From an uncultured Spirochaetaceae bacterium (GTDB lineage Bacteria; Spirochaetota; Spirochaetia; Treponematales; Treponemataceae): 32,176 nt of DNA. This document shows, piece by piece, positions 22,221 to 30,443 of the stretch. Numbering within the stretch: the first letter of the stretch is position 1; the number at the start of each line of letters is the position of its first letter. The stretch is from NCBI GenBank assembly GCA_902797055.1, contig CADBRT010000067.1, positions 1 through 32,176 of the forward strand, read 5' to 3'. Position numbers and translations under genes: made by a program. The notes beneath the pieces are model-generated. The model had not been told where the DNA came from. It saw nothing but the letters and a program-made list of their open reading frames with translations, and did no database searches.

Positions 22221-23357
22221 TTATTTTGTTACATTGAACTTAAAGAAAAGCACATCGCCGTCCTGAACGACATAGTCTTTTCCTTCCTGACGGTACTTTC
22301 CTGCTTCCTTTATCTTTGCTTCTGTTCCGTACTGGCGCAAATCGTCTACGGTATACGCTTCCGCCTTGATGAATCCCTTTTCAAAGTCTGTATGGATGAC
22401 ACCTGCTGCCTTGGGGGCTGTGTCTCCTGCATGGATTGTCCAAGCGCGGCATTCATCAGGTCCGCCGGTAAAGAAGGTGCGGAGGCCCATGAGGTGGTAC
22501 ACCTGCCGGGAAAGGACGGTGAGGCCGCTTTCCTTGAGCCCGACGGATTCCATGAATTCCTTTCTGTCGTTTTCATCGGTGATGTCCGAAAGGTCTGCTT
22601 CAAATTTTCCGCAGATGACGATTGTTTCGCTTTTTTCTTCCGCTGCAATCTTTTTTACCGTTTCGACGTATTTGTTTGTTCCTGATGCTATCGTATCTTC
22701 GTCTATGTTACATACAAACAGCTGCGGTTTGAGCGTGAGCAGGTGCAGGTCGTAGACGGCTTCTTTTTCGTCATCAGTCAAGTCGGCAAGGCGTGCTCCT
22801 TTGCCGTCCATCAACAGAGGTTTTATCTTTTCGACAGCAGTGGTGTAGTGGGCGTATTTTTTCTCTTCTTCCTTGCCCATGGCCCGTATTGCTTTAGTGA
22901 CTTTTTCCTGACGTTTGGTGATTGTGTCGAGGTCTGCCTGTGCAAGTTCGTAATTGATGGTGAGAATGTCGTTTTCCGGGTCAATCGGAGCTTCTGTTTT
23001 TGCATCATCGCGGACGTGCTGGATGTCCGGATTGTCAAAACAGCGGACAACGTGTGCTATGACAGTTGTTTCCCGTATGTTTGCAAGAAACTGGTTGCCC
23101 AATCCTTCGCCTTTGCTTGCTCCTTTTATGAGACCTGCTATGTCTACAAAGTCTACGCTTGCGGGAATCTTCTTTTTCGGCTGGAAGACACTTGCCATAA
23201 AGTCCAGCCGCTCGTCAGGCAGGTCAACGACACCGATATTCGGGTCGATGGTACAGAATGGATAGTTTTCCGCTGAAGCGGGTGCCTTTGTAAGCGCACT
23301 GAATATGGTGGACTTTCCGACGTTCGGAAGTCCTACAATGCCACAAGTAAGTTTCAT
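22221..23357 (-). CDS. ychF: YchF/OLA1-family ATPase
   Basis: This Obg-related ribosome-binding P-loop ATPase (378 aa) is implicated in stress and translation control. It starts MKLTCGIVGLPNVGKST, with the G1 loop GLPNVGKS at the N-terminus and a G3 DIAGLIKGASKGEGLGN segment. The usual G4 NKxD is replaced as expected for YchF (NIDE region), which shifts preference to ATP. The coiled-coil insert and the C-terminal TGS domain ending in QEGKDYVVQDGDVLFFKFNV are present. ATG 23357 is used because the canonical N-terminus begins there and AGGA lies about nine bases upstream. The upstream extension in the same frame does not match the family. Confidence 0.96.
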   Translation of the reverse strand: MKLTCGIVGLPNVGKSTIFSALTKAPASAENYPFCTIDPNIGVVDLPDERLDFMASVFQPKKKIPASVDFVDIAGLIKGASKGEGLGNQFLANIRETTVIAHVVRCFDNPDIQHVRDDAKTEAPIDPENDILTINYELAQADLDTITKRQEKVTKAIRAMGKEEEKKYAHYTTAVEKIKPLLMDGKGARLADLTDDEKEAVYDLHLLTLKPQLFVCNIDEDTIASGTNKYVETVKKIAAEEKSETIVICGKFEADLSDITDENDRKEFMESVGLKESGLTVLSRQVYHLMGLRTFFTGGPDECRAWTIHAGDTAPKAAGVIHTDFEKGFIKAEAYTVDDLRQYGTEAKIKEAGKYRQEGKDYVVQDGDVLFFKFNVTK

Positions 23358-23392
23358 ATATCTGTGTCCTGTAATGTAATGATTTTCCTGCA

Positions 23393-23421
23393 ATCATACT
23401 GTATTTGCGCTGTTTGTACAA
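23393..23421 (-). promoter_or_regulatory. ychF promoter
   Basis: On the minus strand TTGTAC (23421-23416), a 17-nt spacer and TATGAT (23398-23393). It lies after the end of the upstream EAL gene, so ychF has its own start with a leader of about 29 nt. Confidence 0.65.
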
Positions 23422-23434
23422 CGACAACGGTTTT

Positions 23435-25738
23435 TTACTGTTCTTCGCTTTGCATGTACTGTTCTTCAAAGTCCTTGAGCCGTATTGGCTTTGAAAAATA
23501 ATAGCCTTGAAAGATGTCACTGCCGGAGTTGCGGAGAAACTCAAACTGCTCCTTGTTTTCAACCCCTTCGGTTACGACTCCGATTTCCAGAGCTTTTGCG
23601 AGAGCGATAATCTGTGTTACGATTTTCTTGCTCCGTTCGGTATCCTTCGCCCTGTACAGAAACATCATATCAATTTTCAATATGTCTACAGGGATGTCTT
23701 TCAGCATGTTCAAGGATGAATAGCCAGAGCCGAAATCATCCATTTCGACGATGAAACCTGCTTTCTTCAGCCGTTCGATGAGGGAAATCTTTCTTTCGAC
23801 ATCCGTTATCATGACGGTTTCGGTGATTTCGAGTTTAAGGTTTTTTGCATCGATGTTGTAATGGTCTACCATGGATGAGAACGTGTCATATATATCTATA
23901 TAATAAAAGTCTCTCGGTGAAATATTTACCGATATATAGTAGTCAGATTTCCCTTTTTCTTTCCATTCTGCAAGGGTTTTGCACGCTTCTTCCCATATAA
24001 ATCTGTCGATCTGTGCGATAAGGCCGTTCTTTTCAAATACCTGTATGAACGATGCCGGGTTCAAGACACCGCGTGTCGGGTGGTTCCAGCGTATCAATGC
24101 TTCTGCGCCGTATACTTTTGCTTCTCTGTTTGCCTGCGGCTGCAGGTACATTTCAAACTGTTTGTTTTTGAGTGCAGCTTCCAGTTCGCCGATGATTTCA
24201 CTTTCCCACAGGAGGTTGTTTCTCATGGAGTTATCGTAAAATGCTACTGAAGGCTCGTAATTGCTTTTTATGGTGGAGACCGCGATATATGCCCTGTCTA
24301 TCATTGTGTTTACCGTGATTGTATCGCTGGAGAGCACCCGGTAGATTCCCCCATGAACTATAATAGGGAAATTCGAGCCTCCTGTCAGAATGCTGAGCTG
24401 CCACTGTTTGTTGATAAGCGCTTTTCTGAATGCTTCAAAGTCGTTGCAATAGACAACGAATCTGTCAAGTCCGATTCTTCCGTAGGAAGCTCCCTTAGGA
24501 ACGGAGGCAGCAATCAGTTCTGCAGTTTTTTTCAGGATGGCATCGCCGATGCTCCGCCCGAAGAGGTCGTTTATGAGTTTGAATTCTTTTATGTCTGTTA
24601 CGAAAATGTACCAAGTTTCTCCATCACGGACGTTTTTACGCTGTTCTTCGACTTTCAGACAGAAGTTTTCTTTATTGTAAATGCCTGTTAATTCGTCATG
24701 TGTCGCTTTGAACATTGCCTGATTGTAGGCTTCTACTTCTTCCGTTGTGTCATGCATATAGAAGAAATACCCTTCATCTTTCTTCTTATTCTGTAGCGTG
24801 CGATAGTTGATTCTTAAGTGTATGGGTTTGTTTTTCCATATCGTGCTGACATTTGCCGTATAGTCCCTGTTTTCGTCCTTGTACCCTGTTTCGCGTAGCC
24901 AGTCGTAGAGTATCGTGTGGTATTCCGATGAGGGGACAGCTGAAAAGAATTTTCTGCTTGTAGCATTTGCAAATATGCAGTTTCCTTCCAAATCGAAAAA
25001 AAGCAGCATATCGTCGTTTATCTCTTCGATATGTGCAAGCATTCTGTCCACCAGACTGCGCGGTTTGTACAGCAGTGCAAAATATGAGATAATCATGGCG
25101 GAAATCGCGTATCCTATGATTGAGAAGTCCACGTAATCCTTGTTTACGACGAAAAGTCCGTCCCATATAATAGTCACGGCAAGACCTGCCAGTATAAAGA
25201 TGTATTTGCTCCAGTATACGGGAGGTGTCTTGATGATTCGTATAATCAGTAATAGAAAACTTGTTCCTGCGAGTATGTACGCAAGCCCCAGATGGAATGT
25301 GAAATAGAGGAATTTATGGGTCATAAAGTACAGCGAGTATATTGAATCCCGCATTGGATATACTGCAAAAGCGAAATGAGTGAAATGGTTTGACAAAAGC
25401 ATTATGGAATCCATGGATACAATGGTCATCAGCACCACCTGTATCGCTTTCGCTATGGATTGGGTATTTTCATTTTTCCGTGTGTACAGATATGAAAACT
25501 TAAGAAGCCACAGGAGCATCCAGTTTATGCATGCGTAAAAAATGCTGTATGCTATAGAGCTGATGAGCCTGTTCCATGTTGCTGTTACAAATATTTGTGA
25601 TGTTACTGCTATGATACCAAAGGTAATCGTCAGTGAAAGCGGTTTTGCAGTTTCTTTTTTGCTTCTGAGGGTTCCTGAGAGAAATATGGCTAAAATAAAA
25701 TCAACAAGTATAAACACAGCAGTATAGTACTTTTTCAT
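23435..25738 (-). CDS. 7TM-PAS-GGDEF(degenerate)-EAL cyclic-di-GMP phosphodiesterase
   Basis: This 767-aa inner-membrane protein has seven predicted membrane spans in residues 1-210 (histidine-kinase-like 7TM sensor) and a PAS-like segment around 225-330. The GGDEF signature is GLDRF (423-427), so it is unlikely to make cyclic-di-GMP and may be a regulatory GTP-binding module. The EAL domain looks active: EALIRW (E546), VNISP, LEITETV, MDDFGSGYSS, LKID, TEGVE and FQGYYFSKP carry the metal and catalytic residues. It should therefore hydrolyse cyclic-di-GMP. The ATG at 25738 has no Shine-Dalgarno and lies 9 nt after a TATACT box, so the mRNA is probably leaderless. The ligand of the 7TM domain is unknown. 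Confidence 0.93.
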   Translation of the reverse strand: MKKYYTAVFILVDFILAIFLSGTLRSKKETAKPLSLTITFGIIAVTSQIFVTATWNRLISSIAYSIFYACINWMLLWLLKFSYLYTRKNENTQSIAKAIQVVLMTIVSMDSIMLLSNHFTHFAFAVYPMRDSIYSLYFMTHKFLYFTFHLGLAYILAGTSFLLLIIRIIKTPPVYWSKYIFILAGLAVTIIWDGLFVVNKDYVDFSIIGYAISAMIISYFALLYKPRSLVDRMLAHIEEINDDMLLFFDLEGNCIFANATSRKFFSAVPSSEYHTILYDWLRETGYKDENRDYTANVSTIWKNKPIHLRINYRTLQNKKKDEGYFFYMHDTTEEVEAYNQAMFKATHDELTGIYNKENFCLKVEEQRKNVRDGETWYIFVTDIKEFKLINDLFGRSIGDAILKKTAELIAASVPKGASYGRIGLDRFVVYCNDFEAFRKALINKQWQLSILTGGSNFPIIVHGGIYRVLSSDTITVNTMIDRAYIAVSTIKSNYEPSVAFYDNSMRNNLLWESEIIGELEAALKNKQFEMYLQPQANREAKVYGAEALIRWNHPTRGVLNPASFIQVFEKNGLIAQIDRFIWEEACKTLAEWKEKGKSDYYISVNISPRDFYYIDIYDTFSSMVDHYNIDAKNLKLEITETVMITDVERKISLIERLKKAGFIVEMDDFGSGYSSLNMLKDIPVDILKIDMMFLYRAKDTERSKKIVTQIIALAKALEIGVVTEGVENKEQFEFLRNSGSDIFQGYYFSKPIRLKDFEEQYMQSEEQ

Positions 25739-25747
25739 TATATATGC

Positions 25748-25776
25748 AGTATATCATATCTTTTTCATTATTTGAA
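25748..25776 (-). promoter_or_regulatory. Promoter of the EAL gene (leaderless)
   Basis: On the minus strand TTCAAA (25776-25771, weak), a 17-nt spacer and TATACT (25753-25748). The start codon follows after nine bases with no ribosome site. Confidence 0.55.
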
Positions 25777-25796
25777 GTCTAAATTTTGAGTCTGTC

Positions 25797-25825
25797 TTGA
25801 CATCTTTTGCATAAATATTCATAAT
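25797..25825 (+). promoter_or_regulatory. argR promoter
   Basis: Perfect -35 TTGACA (25797-25802), a 17-nt spacer and CATAAT (25820-25825). The start near 25832 gives a 24-nt leader containing GAGG (25845-25848). The -10 region is covered by an ARG-box-like sequence. Confidence 0.7.
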
Positions 25826-25844
25826 TACTGAATAAATTTGTAAT
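25806..25844. promoter_or_regulatory. Tandem ARG boxes (ArgR operator)
   Basis: TGCATAAATATTCA (25808-25821) differs at one base from the ARG-box core TGAATWWWWATTCA. TGAATAAATTTGTA (25829-25842) keeps the left half-site. Their spacing is exactly 21 bp, equal to two 18-bp boxes with a 3-bp gap as in classical ArgR operators. The pair covers the -10 box and start of argR, indicating autorepression. Confidence 0.65.
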
Positions 25845-25855
25845 GAGGCATCATT

Positions 25856-26329
25856 TTGAAAGAAAGACTCACACGTCTCAAGACTGTCCGCCGTCTTATA
25901 AAAAACTACCGCATTGAAAGCCAGGAAGAGCTTTTAGGGTATTTGCAGAAAGAAGGCTTTGAGGTGACGCAGGCAACACTTTCAAGGGATTTAAAGCTTT
26001 TGAAAGTCGGTAAAATCAGCGACGGGCATGCAGGTTATGTCTATACGCTGCCTGACGACGATGAGAGGCGGGAAAGCGAACACATTTTTGTGCAGGATTT
26101 TCTCCGCGGCTATGTAAGCATCGAATACAGCGGAAATATCGTTGTCATAAAGACGTTCGGTGGTCATGCGGATGCTGTTTCACAGGCTTTGGATGCATTT
26201 GCAATGGAAGAAATCATAGGCACGATAGCGGGTGAAAACTGTATTTTTATCTGTCTGAGGGAAGGTGTCTCAGGCGAACAGTTCATCAAAGCCTTAAAAC
26301 TCCGCATTCCGGAGCTGGAAGACGAATAA
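25856..26329 (+). CDS. argR: ArgR-family arginine repressor
   Basis: This 157-aa winged-helix regulator is expected to act as a hexamer with arginine as co-repressor. The N-terminal DNA-binding domain reads SQEELLGYLQKEGFEVTQATLSRDLKLL, and the C-terminal trimerisation domain reads GGHADAVSQALD...EIIGTIAGENCIFICL. The start is TTG at 25856, seven bases after GAGG; no in-frame ATG is available because a stop lies just upstream. The arginine-binding GTIAGDD motif has become GTIAGEN, so both conserved aspartates are replaced (Glu, Asn). Ligand affinity or specificity may differ. No arginine genes lie beside it. Confidence 0.9.
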   Translation: MKERLTRLKTVRRLIKNYRIESQEELLGYLQKEGFEVTQATLSRDLKLLKVGKISDGHAGYVYTLPDDDERRESEHIFVQDFLRGYVSIEYSGNIVVIKTFGGHADAVSQALDAFAMEEIIGTIAGENCIFICLREGVSGEQFIKALKLRIPELEDE

Positions 26330-26360
26330 ATTGAAAATCCCGGCGCTGACAAACGGGGAA

Positions 26361-26389
26361 TTGACGAATATGTTCCTCTCTATTAAAAT
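26361..26389 (+). promoter_or_regulatory. phoH operon promoter (leaderless)
   Basis: TTGACG (26361-26366), a 17-nt spacer and TAAAAT (26384-26389). The ATG at 26398 is eight bases downstream with no Shine-Dalgarno. This is nearly the same layout as the fliG1 promoter. Confidence 0.7.
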
Positions 26390-26397
26390 AAGTAAAA

Positions 26398-27378
26398 ATG
26401 TCAGCGTATACGATAATCGTTCCAGACAATGCTGTTCTGCAGCGGGTCTGCGGGACGAATGACAGTAATCTTAAGCTCATAGAGACGTTCCTTGGGGTTC
26501 CGGTCTTTGCCTGCGGTAATGAATTGTCGGTGGACAACTGCAGCGCGGAGACTGAAGGTCGTTTCCGTTTCATCGTTGAACGTATCCTTGATGAGATTGC
26601 ATGCGGGGACGGCGAGATTACTGACACTGATTTGATTCAATCAATACTGAACACAGAAGCCCCTGTTTCTCTGCAGGAACGCAGAAGCGGGGATACCCAC
26701 GCACTTTTCGACCGCTGTTCTATATTGATCCCCGGCGGTGTCAGAAAAGTGTACCCTCGTACAAAAGGACAGGCTTCGCTTGTCCATCTTATGAGAAGTT
26801 TTGACATGGTCATAGCCGAGGGGCCTGCCGGTTCTGGGAAGACATTCCTTGCCGTTGCTGAGGCGTTGCGGTTGGTTTTAAGCCATCAGGTAAAAAGCAT
26901 TGTGCTTTCCCGACCTGTTGTCGAAGCAGGGGAAAGTTTGGGTTTCCTTCCTGGAGACCTTCAGGAAAAGATAAATCCTTATATCAGACCGCTTTACGAC
27001 TCCATGAATGCGCTGCTTCCCCGTGAAACTGTGAGGAAGATGGTGGAATCTGGTGTCGTTGAACTTGCACCGCTTGCCTACATGCGTGGACGGACGCTGT
27101 CCAATTGTGCCATAATCCTTGATGAAGCTCAGAATACGACCAGAGAACAGATGAAAATGTTCCTGACGAGGATGGGGGACGATTCAAAGGTGTTTGTCAC
27201 TGGAGACTTGTCTCAAATCGACCTCCCCCGGCGTGTTCCGTCGGGGCTGGAGGAAGCAATGCGTATTCTGTCCGGTGTGCCGGGTATCGCTGTGCATAGA
27301 ATGAAAACTGATGATGTTGTGAGAAATCCTTTGGTGAAGAGAGTTATAGAAGCTTATGACAGAGAGGAGGAAGCGTGA
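26398..27378 (+). CDS. phoH: PhoH-like (YbeZ) ATPase
   Basis: This 326-aa cytoplasmic ATPase of the PhoH/YbeZ group probably assists RNA processing together with YbeY. A degenerate N-terminal domain (residues 1-110) precedes the P-loop GPAGSGKT at 142-149. Walker B appears as CAIILDEAQNTTREQMK, followed by FVTGDLSQIDLP with the sensor Gln. Length and motifs are complete. It is the first gene of a tightly packed run phoH, 7TM-HD, ybeY, corC, an order seen widely in bacteria. The transcript appears leaderless. Confidence 0.95.
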   Translation: MSAYTIIVPDNAVLQRVCGTNDSNLKLIETFLGVPVFACGNELSVDNCSAETEGRFRFIVERILDEIACGDGEITDTDLIQSILNTEAPVSLQERRSGDTHALFDRCSILIPGGVRKVYPRTKGQASLVHLMRSFDMVIAEGPAGSGKTFLAVAEALRLVLSHQVKSIVLSRPVVEAGESLGFLPGDLQEKINPYIRPLYDSMNALLPRETVRKMVESGVVELAPLAYMRGRTLSNCAIILDEAQNTTREQMKMFLTRMGDDSKVFVTGDLSQIDLPRRVPSGLEEAMRILSGVPGIAVHRMKTDDVVRNPLVKRVIEAYDREEEA

Positions 27379-29111
27379 AAGCGGAATCTGTTGGCAGGAC
27401 GAAAAAAAATGAAAATTTGAACCTTGCACAATCTTTTGGAACTTATGTACGGGAAAATCTGGTCAAGATTCTTTCTTTTATTGTGACATTTATTGCTGTT
27501 GTTTTGTTGTCGTTCGTCCGTATTGCATCGACAAATACTATTTCTTCTTATAATATAGCCGATTACGAAGTCGGGCAGATTTCAGACATAACGGTAGTAG
27601 CGAACAAATCCCTTCCTGCTGACAGCATGAATCCGGTTGCCGTTGAAAAAGGTGAAAAAGTCATAAAAAAAGGCTTTGCCATAACGGAAGAAGGGTATGC
27701 AAAGTTAAAAAGGATGTCCGAATCCCGGGCATATATTGACTACCGTGCTTTTGCCAATTCCATATTGTTTCTGATGCTCCTGAGCACGCTGTATTTCTTC
27801 CTGTTCAGCAGGGTTGTCCTGCAGAAGAAATGCGAGGGAAAGGAACTGATTACAGAACATGTCTTCTTTATACTTAATTATGCTATGGCTGTTATTGCGA
27901 TGAAGACATCATTGTTTTCTTCTCCTTATACAATCGTTGTGGTTTTACCCGGAATTTTCTGTTCGTTCCTCATGGCAATTCTTTTCGGGCAGATTGATGC
28001 GATTTGTTTTTCAGTTTTGGTTTCCCTCGGAATACTGCATGTTTCAGGCTACCAGATGGTTCCATTCGTATTCATGCTGTCTGTTACGCTTGCGGCGTCC
28101 CGGATTGTACGGCGCATAGAGCGAAGAATTGATTTGGTTTTCGCTTCAATGCTTCAGGGAATGTTGTCCCTTGTGTTCCTTGTTGTTCTGAAGATTGTGT
28201 TCAATGATTCGATGAAGGACAGTATTTTTGCATTTGTCGGGGTTGTATTCAACGGATTTATATCCGGTATCCTGTGTTTGGGATTCCTCACTCCGTTGGA
28301 ATATATTTTGAACACTGCGTCTGTTTTCCGGTTGATGGATTTAAGCGATTTGAACAACCCTACGATGAAAAAGATGCTTGTTACCGCTGGCGGAACATAC
28401 AACCATTCAATGATGGTAGCTTCTCTTTCGGAATCAGCATGCCGTGAAATCGGTGCGAATTCCCTGATTGCTCGTGTGGGCGGATATTATCATGATATCG
28501 GTAAGATGGAAAATCCTGAATATTTTACTGAGAATCAGACTGATGGTGAAAATATTCACAAACAGATCAATCCATCGCTTTCTGTGAGCGTCATCAGAAG
28601 TCATGTAAAGCGGGGCGAAGAAAAAGGCAGAGAATTACGGCTTCCCCCTCAGATCATCAAGATTATCAGTGAGCATCATGGGAACCAGGTTATAAAATAC
28701 TTCTACAGTGAAGCAAAAAAGCTGGATCCCGATGTAAAACCTGAGGATTATTCATATACAGGTGTACCGCCTACGACTAAGGAAAGCGGTGTTGTTGCTC
28801 TTGCCGATACCGTTGAAGCGGCGTGCAGGAGCCTTGATAATCCTTCTGTCTCACGTTTGGAAAAGTTCATACATACTTTATTTCAAGACAAAATTGAGAA
28901 TCATCAGCTGGATAACTGTGGCCTCACGTTCAAGGATATCGATATCATAGAGAACACGTTTGTTCAGATGCTGGCCAGCTATTATCACTCACGTGTCAAA
29001 TATCCTGATCAGAAGGATCCCGATACGGGAAAAACGGTTGAAGACACAGAGGTAAAAAAGACTGAGGAAACACCGGCTCAGACCATAGAGGAAAAGAAAG
29101 ATGACAAATAG
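27375..29111 (+). CDS. 7TM-HD phosphodiesterase, PgpH-like (shortened)
   Basis: This membrane HD-domain protein (578 aa) probably hydrolyses cyclic-di-AMP, as PgpH does in Firmicutes. TM1 is at about 32-50 and TM2 at about 128-146, followed by further spans up to about residue 300. The cytoplasmic HD domain has H344 (TYNHSMM) and the paired H373-D374 (YYHDIGK), then SEHHGN and the late ALADTVEA Asp. The external loop between TM1 and TM2 is only about 78 residues, far shorter than in B. subtilis PgpH (about 711 aa total). The GTG start overlaps the phoH stop, with AGGAGG (27365-27370) four bases before it. A charged, Thr/Glu/Lys-rich tail ends the protein. Confidence 0.88.
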   Translation: MKAESVGRTKKNENLNLAQSFGTYVRENLVKILSFIVTFIAVVLLSFVRIASTNTISSYNIADYEVGQISDITVVANKSLPADSMNPVAVEKGEKVIKKGFAITEEGYAKLKRMSESRAYIDYRAFANSILFLMLLSTLYFFLFSRVVLQKKCEGKELITEHVFFILNYAMAVIAMKTSLFSSPYTIVVVLPGIFCSFLMAILFGQIDAICFSVLVSLGILHVSGYQMVPFVFMLSVTLAASRIVRRIERRIDLVFASMLQGMLSLVFLVVLKIVFNDSMKDSIFAFVGVVFNGFISGILCLGFLTPLEYILNTASVFRLMDLSDLNNPTMKKMLVTAGGTYNHSMMVASLSESACREIGANSLIARVGGYYHDIGKMENPEYFTENQTDGENIHKQINPSLSVSVIRSHVKRGEEKGRELRLPPQIIKIISEHHGNQVIKYFYSEAKKLDPDVKPEDYSYTGVPPTTKESGVVALADTVEAACRSLDNPSVSRLEKFIHTLFQDKIENHQLDNCGLTFKDIDIIENTFVQMLASYYHSRVKYPDQKDPDTGKTVEDTEVKKTEETPAQTIEEKKDDK

Positions 29112-29586
29112 AGTGTTGCTGAGTGTTGAAGAAGGGATGGAAGAACCTGCTTGGATGGAGAAAGCGGAGTCTTTTCTGTACAGTGTGTTGGAAACCGCTG
29201 GTTTTAACGGAGAAGAGTTCTCCGTCATGTTCTGTACTGATGAAACTATTAGAGATTTGAATAAGAATTACCGTAATATCGATGAGCCAACAGATGTCCT
29301 GAGTTTCGAAAACGGGGAAACCTACACCGATGAAGATAACAACACGTGGAAGGAAGCTGGGGATATTGCAATCAGCCTTGAGACGTTGAAGAAGAATGCA
29401 GAATATTTTGATGTCGGAGAGGATGAAGAGTTGAAACGCTTGCTCGTGCATGGTGTTTTACATTTAAATGGTTATGACCATGGGGAAGAGCACGTCAGTA
29501 AGGGTGTCGAGCCTGTCTGCGAGATGCTCAAGCTTCAAAAGGACATACTTGAAAAACTGAAGGAAATACATATTCTGGAGAACTGA
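29101..29586 (+). CDS. ybeY: Endoribonuclease YbeY
   Basis: This zinc-dependent endoribonuclease acts in 16S rRNA 3'-end maturation and ribosome quality control (161 aa). The signature HGVLHLNGYDH places zinc ligands at H117, H121 and H127. NKNYRNIDEPTDVLSF and DIAISLETL match conserved upstream segments. It overlaps the HD gene by 11 bases and has a purine-rich GAGGAAAAGAAAG before the ATG. Placement after phoH is the standard partnership. Confidence 0.96.
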   Translation: MTNRVLLSVEEGMEEPAWMEKAESFLYSVLETAGFNGEEFSVMFCTDETIRDLNKNYRNIDEPTDVLSFENGETYTDEDNNTWKEAGDIAISLETLKKNAEYFDVGEDEELKRLLVHGVLHLNGYDHGEEHVSKGVEPVCEMLKLQKDILEKLKEIHILEN

Positions 29587-29592
29587 CTGGTT

Positions 29593-30411
29593 ATGGGGTT
29601 GCTTGCTTTATTTAAAAAAGAAAAAACAGATGTTGACGATGATTCTGTTTCCTCTGGTGCGGAGGACGCTCAACAACAACTTCTGACGGAAGAAAAAAAA
29701 GATATGATACAGGGAGTTGAAGAACTCTCTGAAACGACTGTAAAAGAAGTCATGGTTCCTCGCATCGATGTTGACTTTCTTTCTATCGGAACGCCTGTCG
29801 ACGAACTGCTTCAAAAGATTACGGAAAGCGGACATTCCCGGTTTCCCGTTTATGAGTCATCTATTGATAATGTCATCGGGGTTCTGTATGTCAAGGATTT
29901 AATAGCGGCCTTTTCGCGAAAAGAGGATATCGATGTCGAGAAAATCATCCGAAAAGCATATTTTGTTCCTGAAAGTAAGCGCATCGATAGTCTCTTGCGT
30001 GAATTCAAGCGGCGCCATATCCATATAGCCATAGCCATCGACGAATACGGCGGAGTGAGCGGTATAGTCTGCATGGAGGACATTATAGAAGAGATTGTCG
30101 GTGACATACAGGATGAATTCGACAATGAACGGGAGTACATCCTTCCGCTCGGTGAGAATGTCTGGCTTTGTGATGCACGTGTTGATTTGGACGATTTGAA
30201 TGAAACTATCCGCTCCAATTTTCCGACTGACGATTTCGACACATTAGGCGGGTTTGTATTTGATCTTTTCGGTAAAATACCAGTGAAATTTGAAAAAGTG
30301 TCATGGAAGGACTGGGATTTCATCGTTCAGGAGATGGAAGGCCATAAAGTTGACGTTATAAAGGTAATCAGTCATAAAGCGAAAGAAAATAATGACGATG
30401 ATAAAAAGTGA
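29593..30411 (+). CDS. corC: CorC/TlyC-family CBS-domain protein
   Basis: This 272-aa protein has two CBS domains (EVMVPRIDVDFLSI... and AYFVPESKRIDSLLREFKRRHIHIAIAIDEYGG) followed by a CorC_HlyC transporter-associated domain (LDDLNETIRSNFPTDDFDTLGGFVFDLFGKIP). No membrane DUF21 domain is present, so it is the short cytosolic form called CorC in gamma-proteobacteria and TlyC 'haemolysin' in spirochaetes. The haemolysin name is historical; a role in Mg/Co efflux control or CBS-nucleotide sensing is more likely. Its ATG is six bases after ybeY with only a distant GGAG (29577). Confidence 0.9.
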   Translation: MGLLALFKKEKTDVDDDSVSSGAEDAQQQLLTEEKKDMIQGVEELSETTVKEVMVPRIDVDFLSIGTPVDELLQKITESGHSRFPVYESSIDNVIGVLYVKDLIAAFSRKEDIDVEKIIRKAYFVPESKRIDSLLREFKRRHIHIAIAIDEYGGVSGIVCMEDIIEEIVGDIQDEFDNEREYILPLGENVWLCDARVDLDDLNETIRSNFPTDDFDTLGGFVFDLFGKIPVKFEKVSWKDWDFIVQEMEGHKVDVIKVISHKAKENNDDDKK

Positions 30412-30443
30412 GGGATTTTAAATTTTGGGTGAGGGACAATAAA

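Noticed and set aside
22743..23276. Plus-strand open frame of 177 codons across ychF, rich in Phe and Cys
   Set aside because: Antisense of ychF; hydrophobic composition is a by-product of the complementary codons and no start signal is present.
29593..30411. Virulence haemolysin role for the TlyC-like gene
   Set aside because: The name is historical; the CBS plus CorC-domain layout and its place after ybeY fit a housekeeping role.
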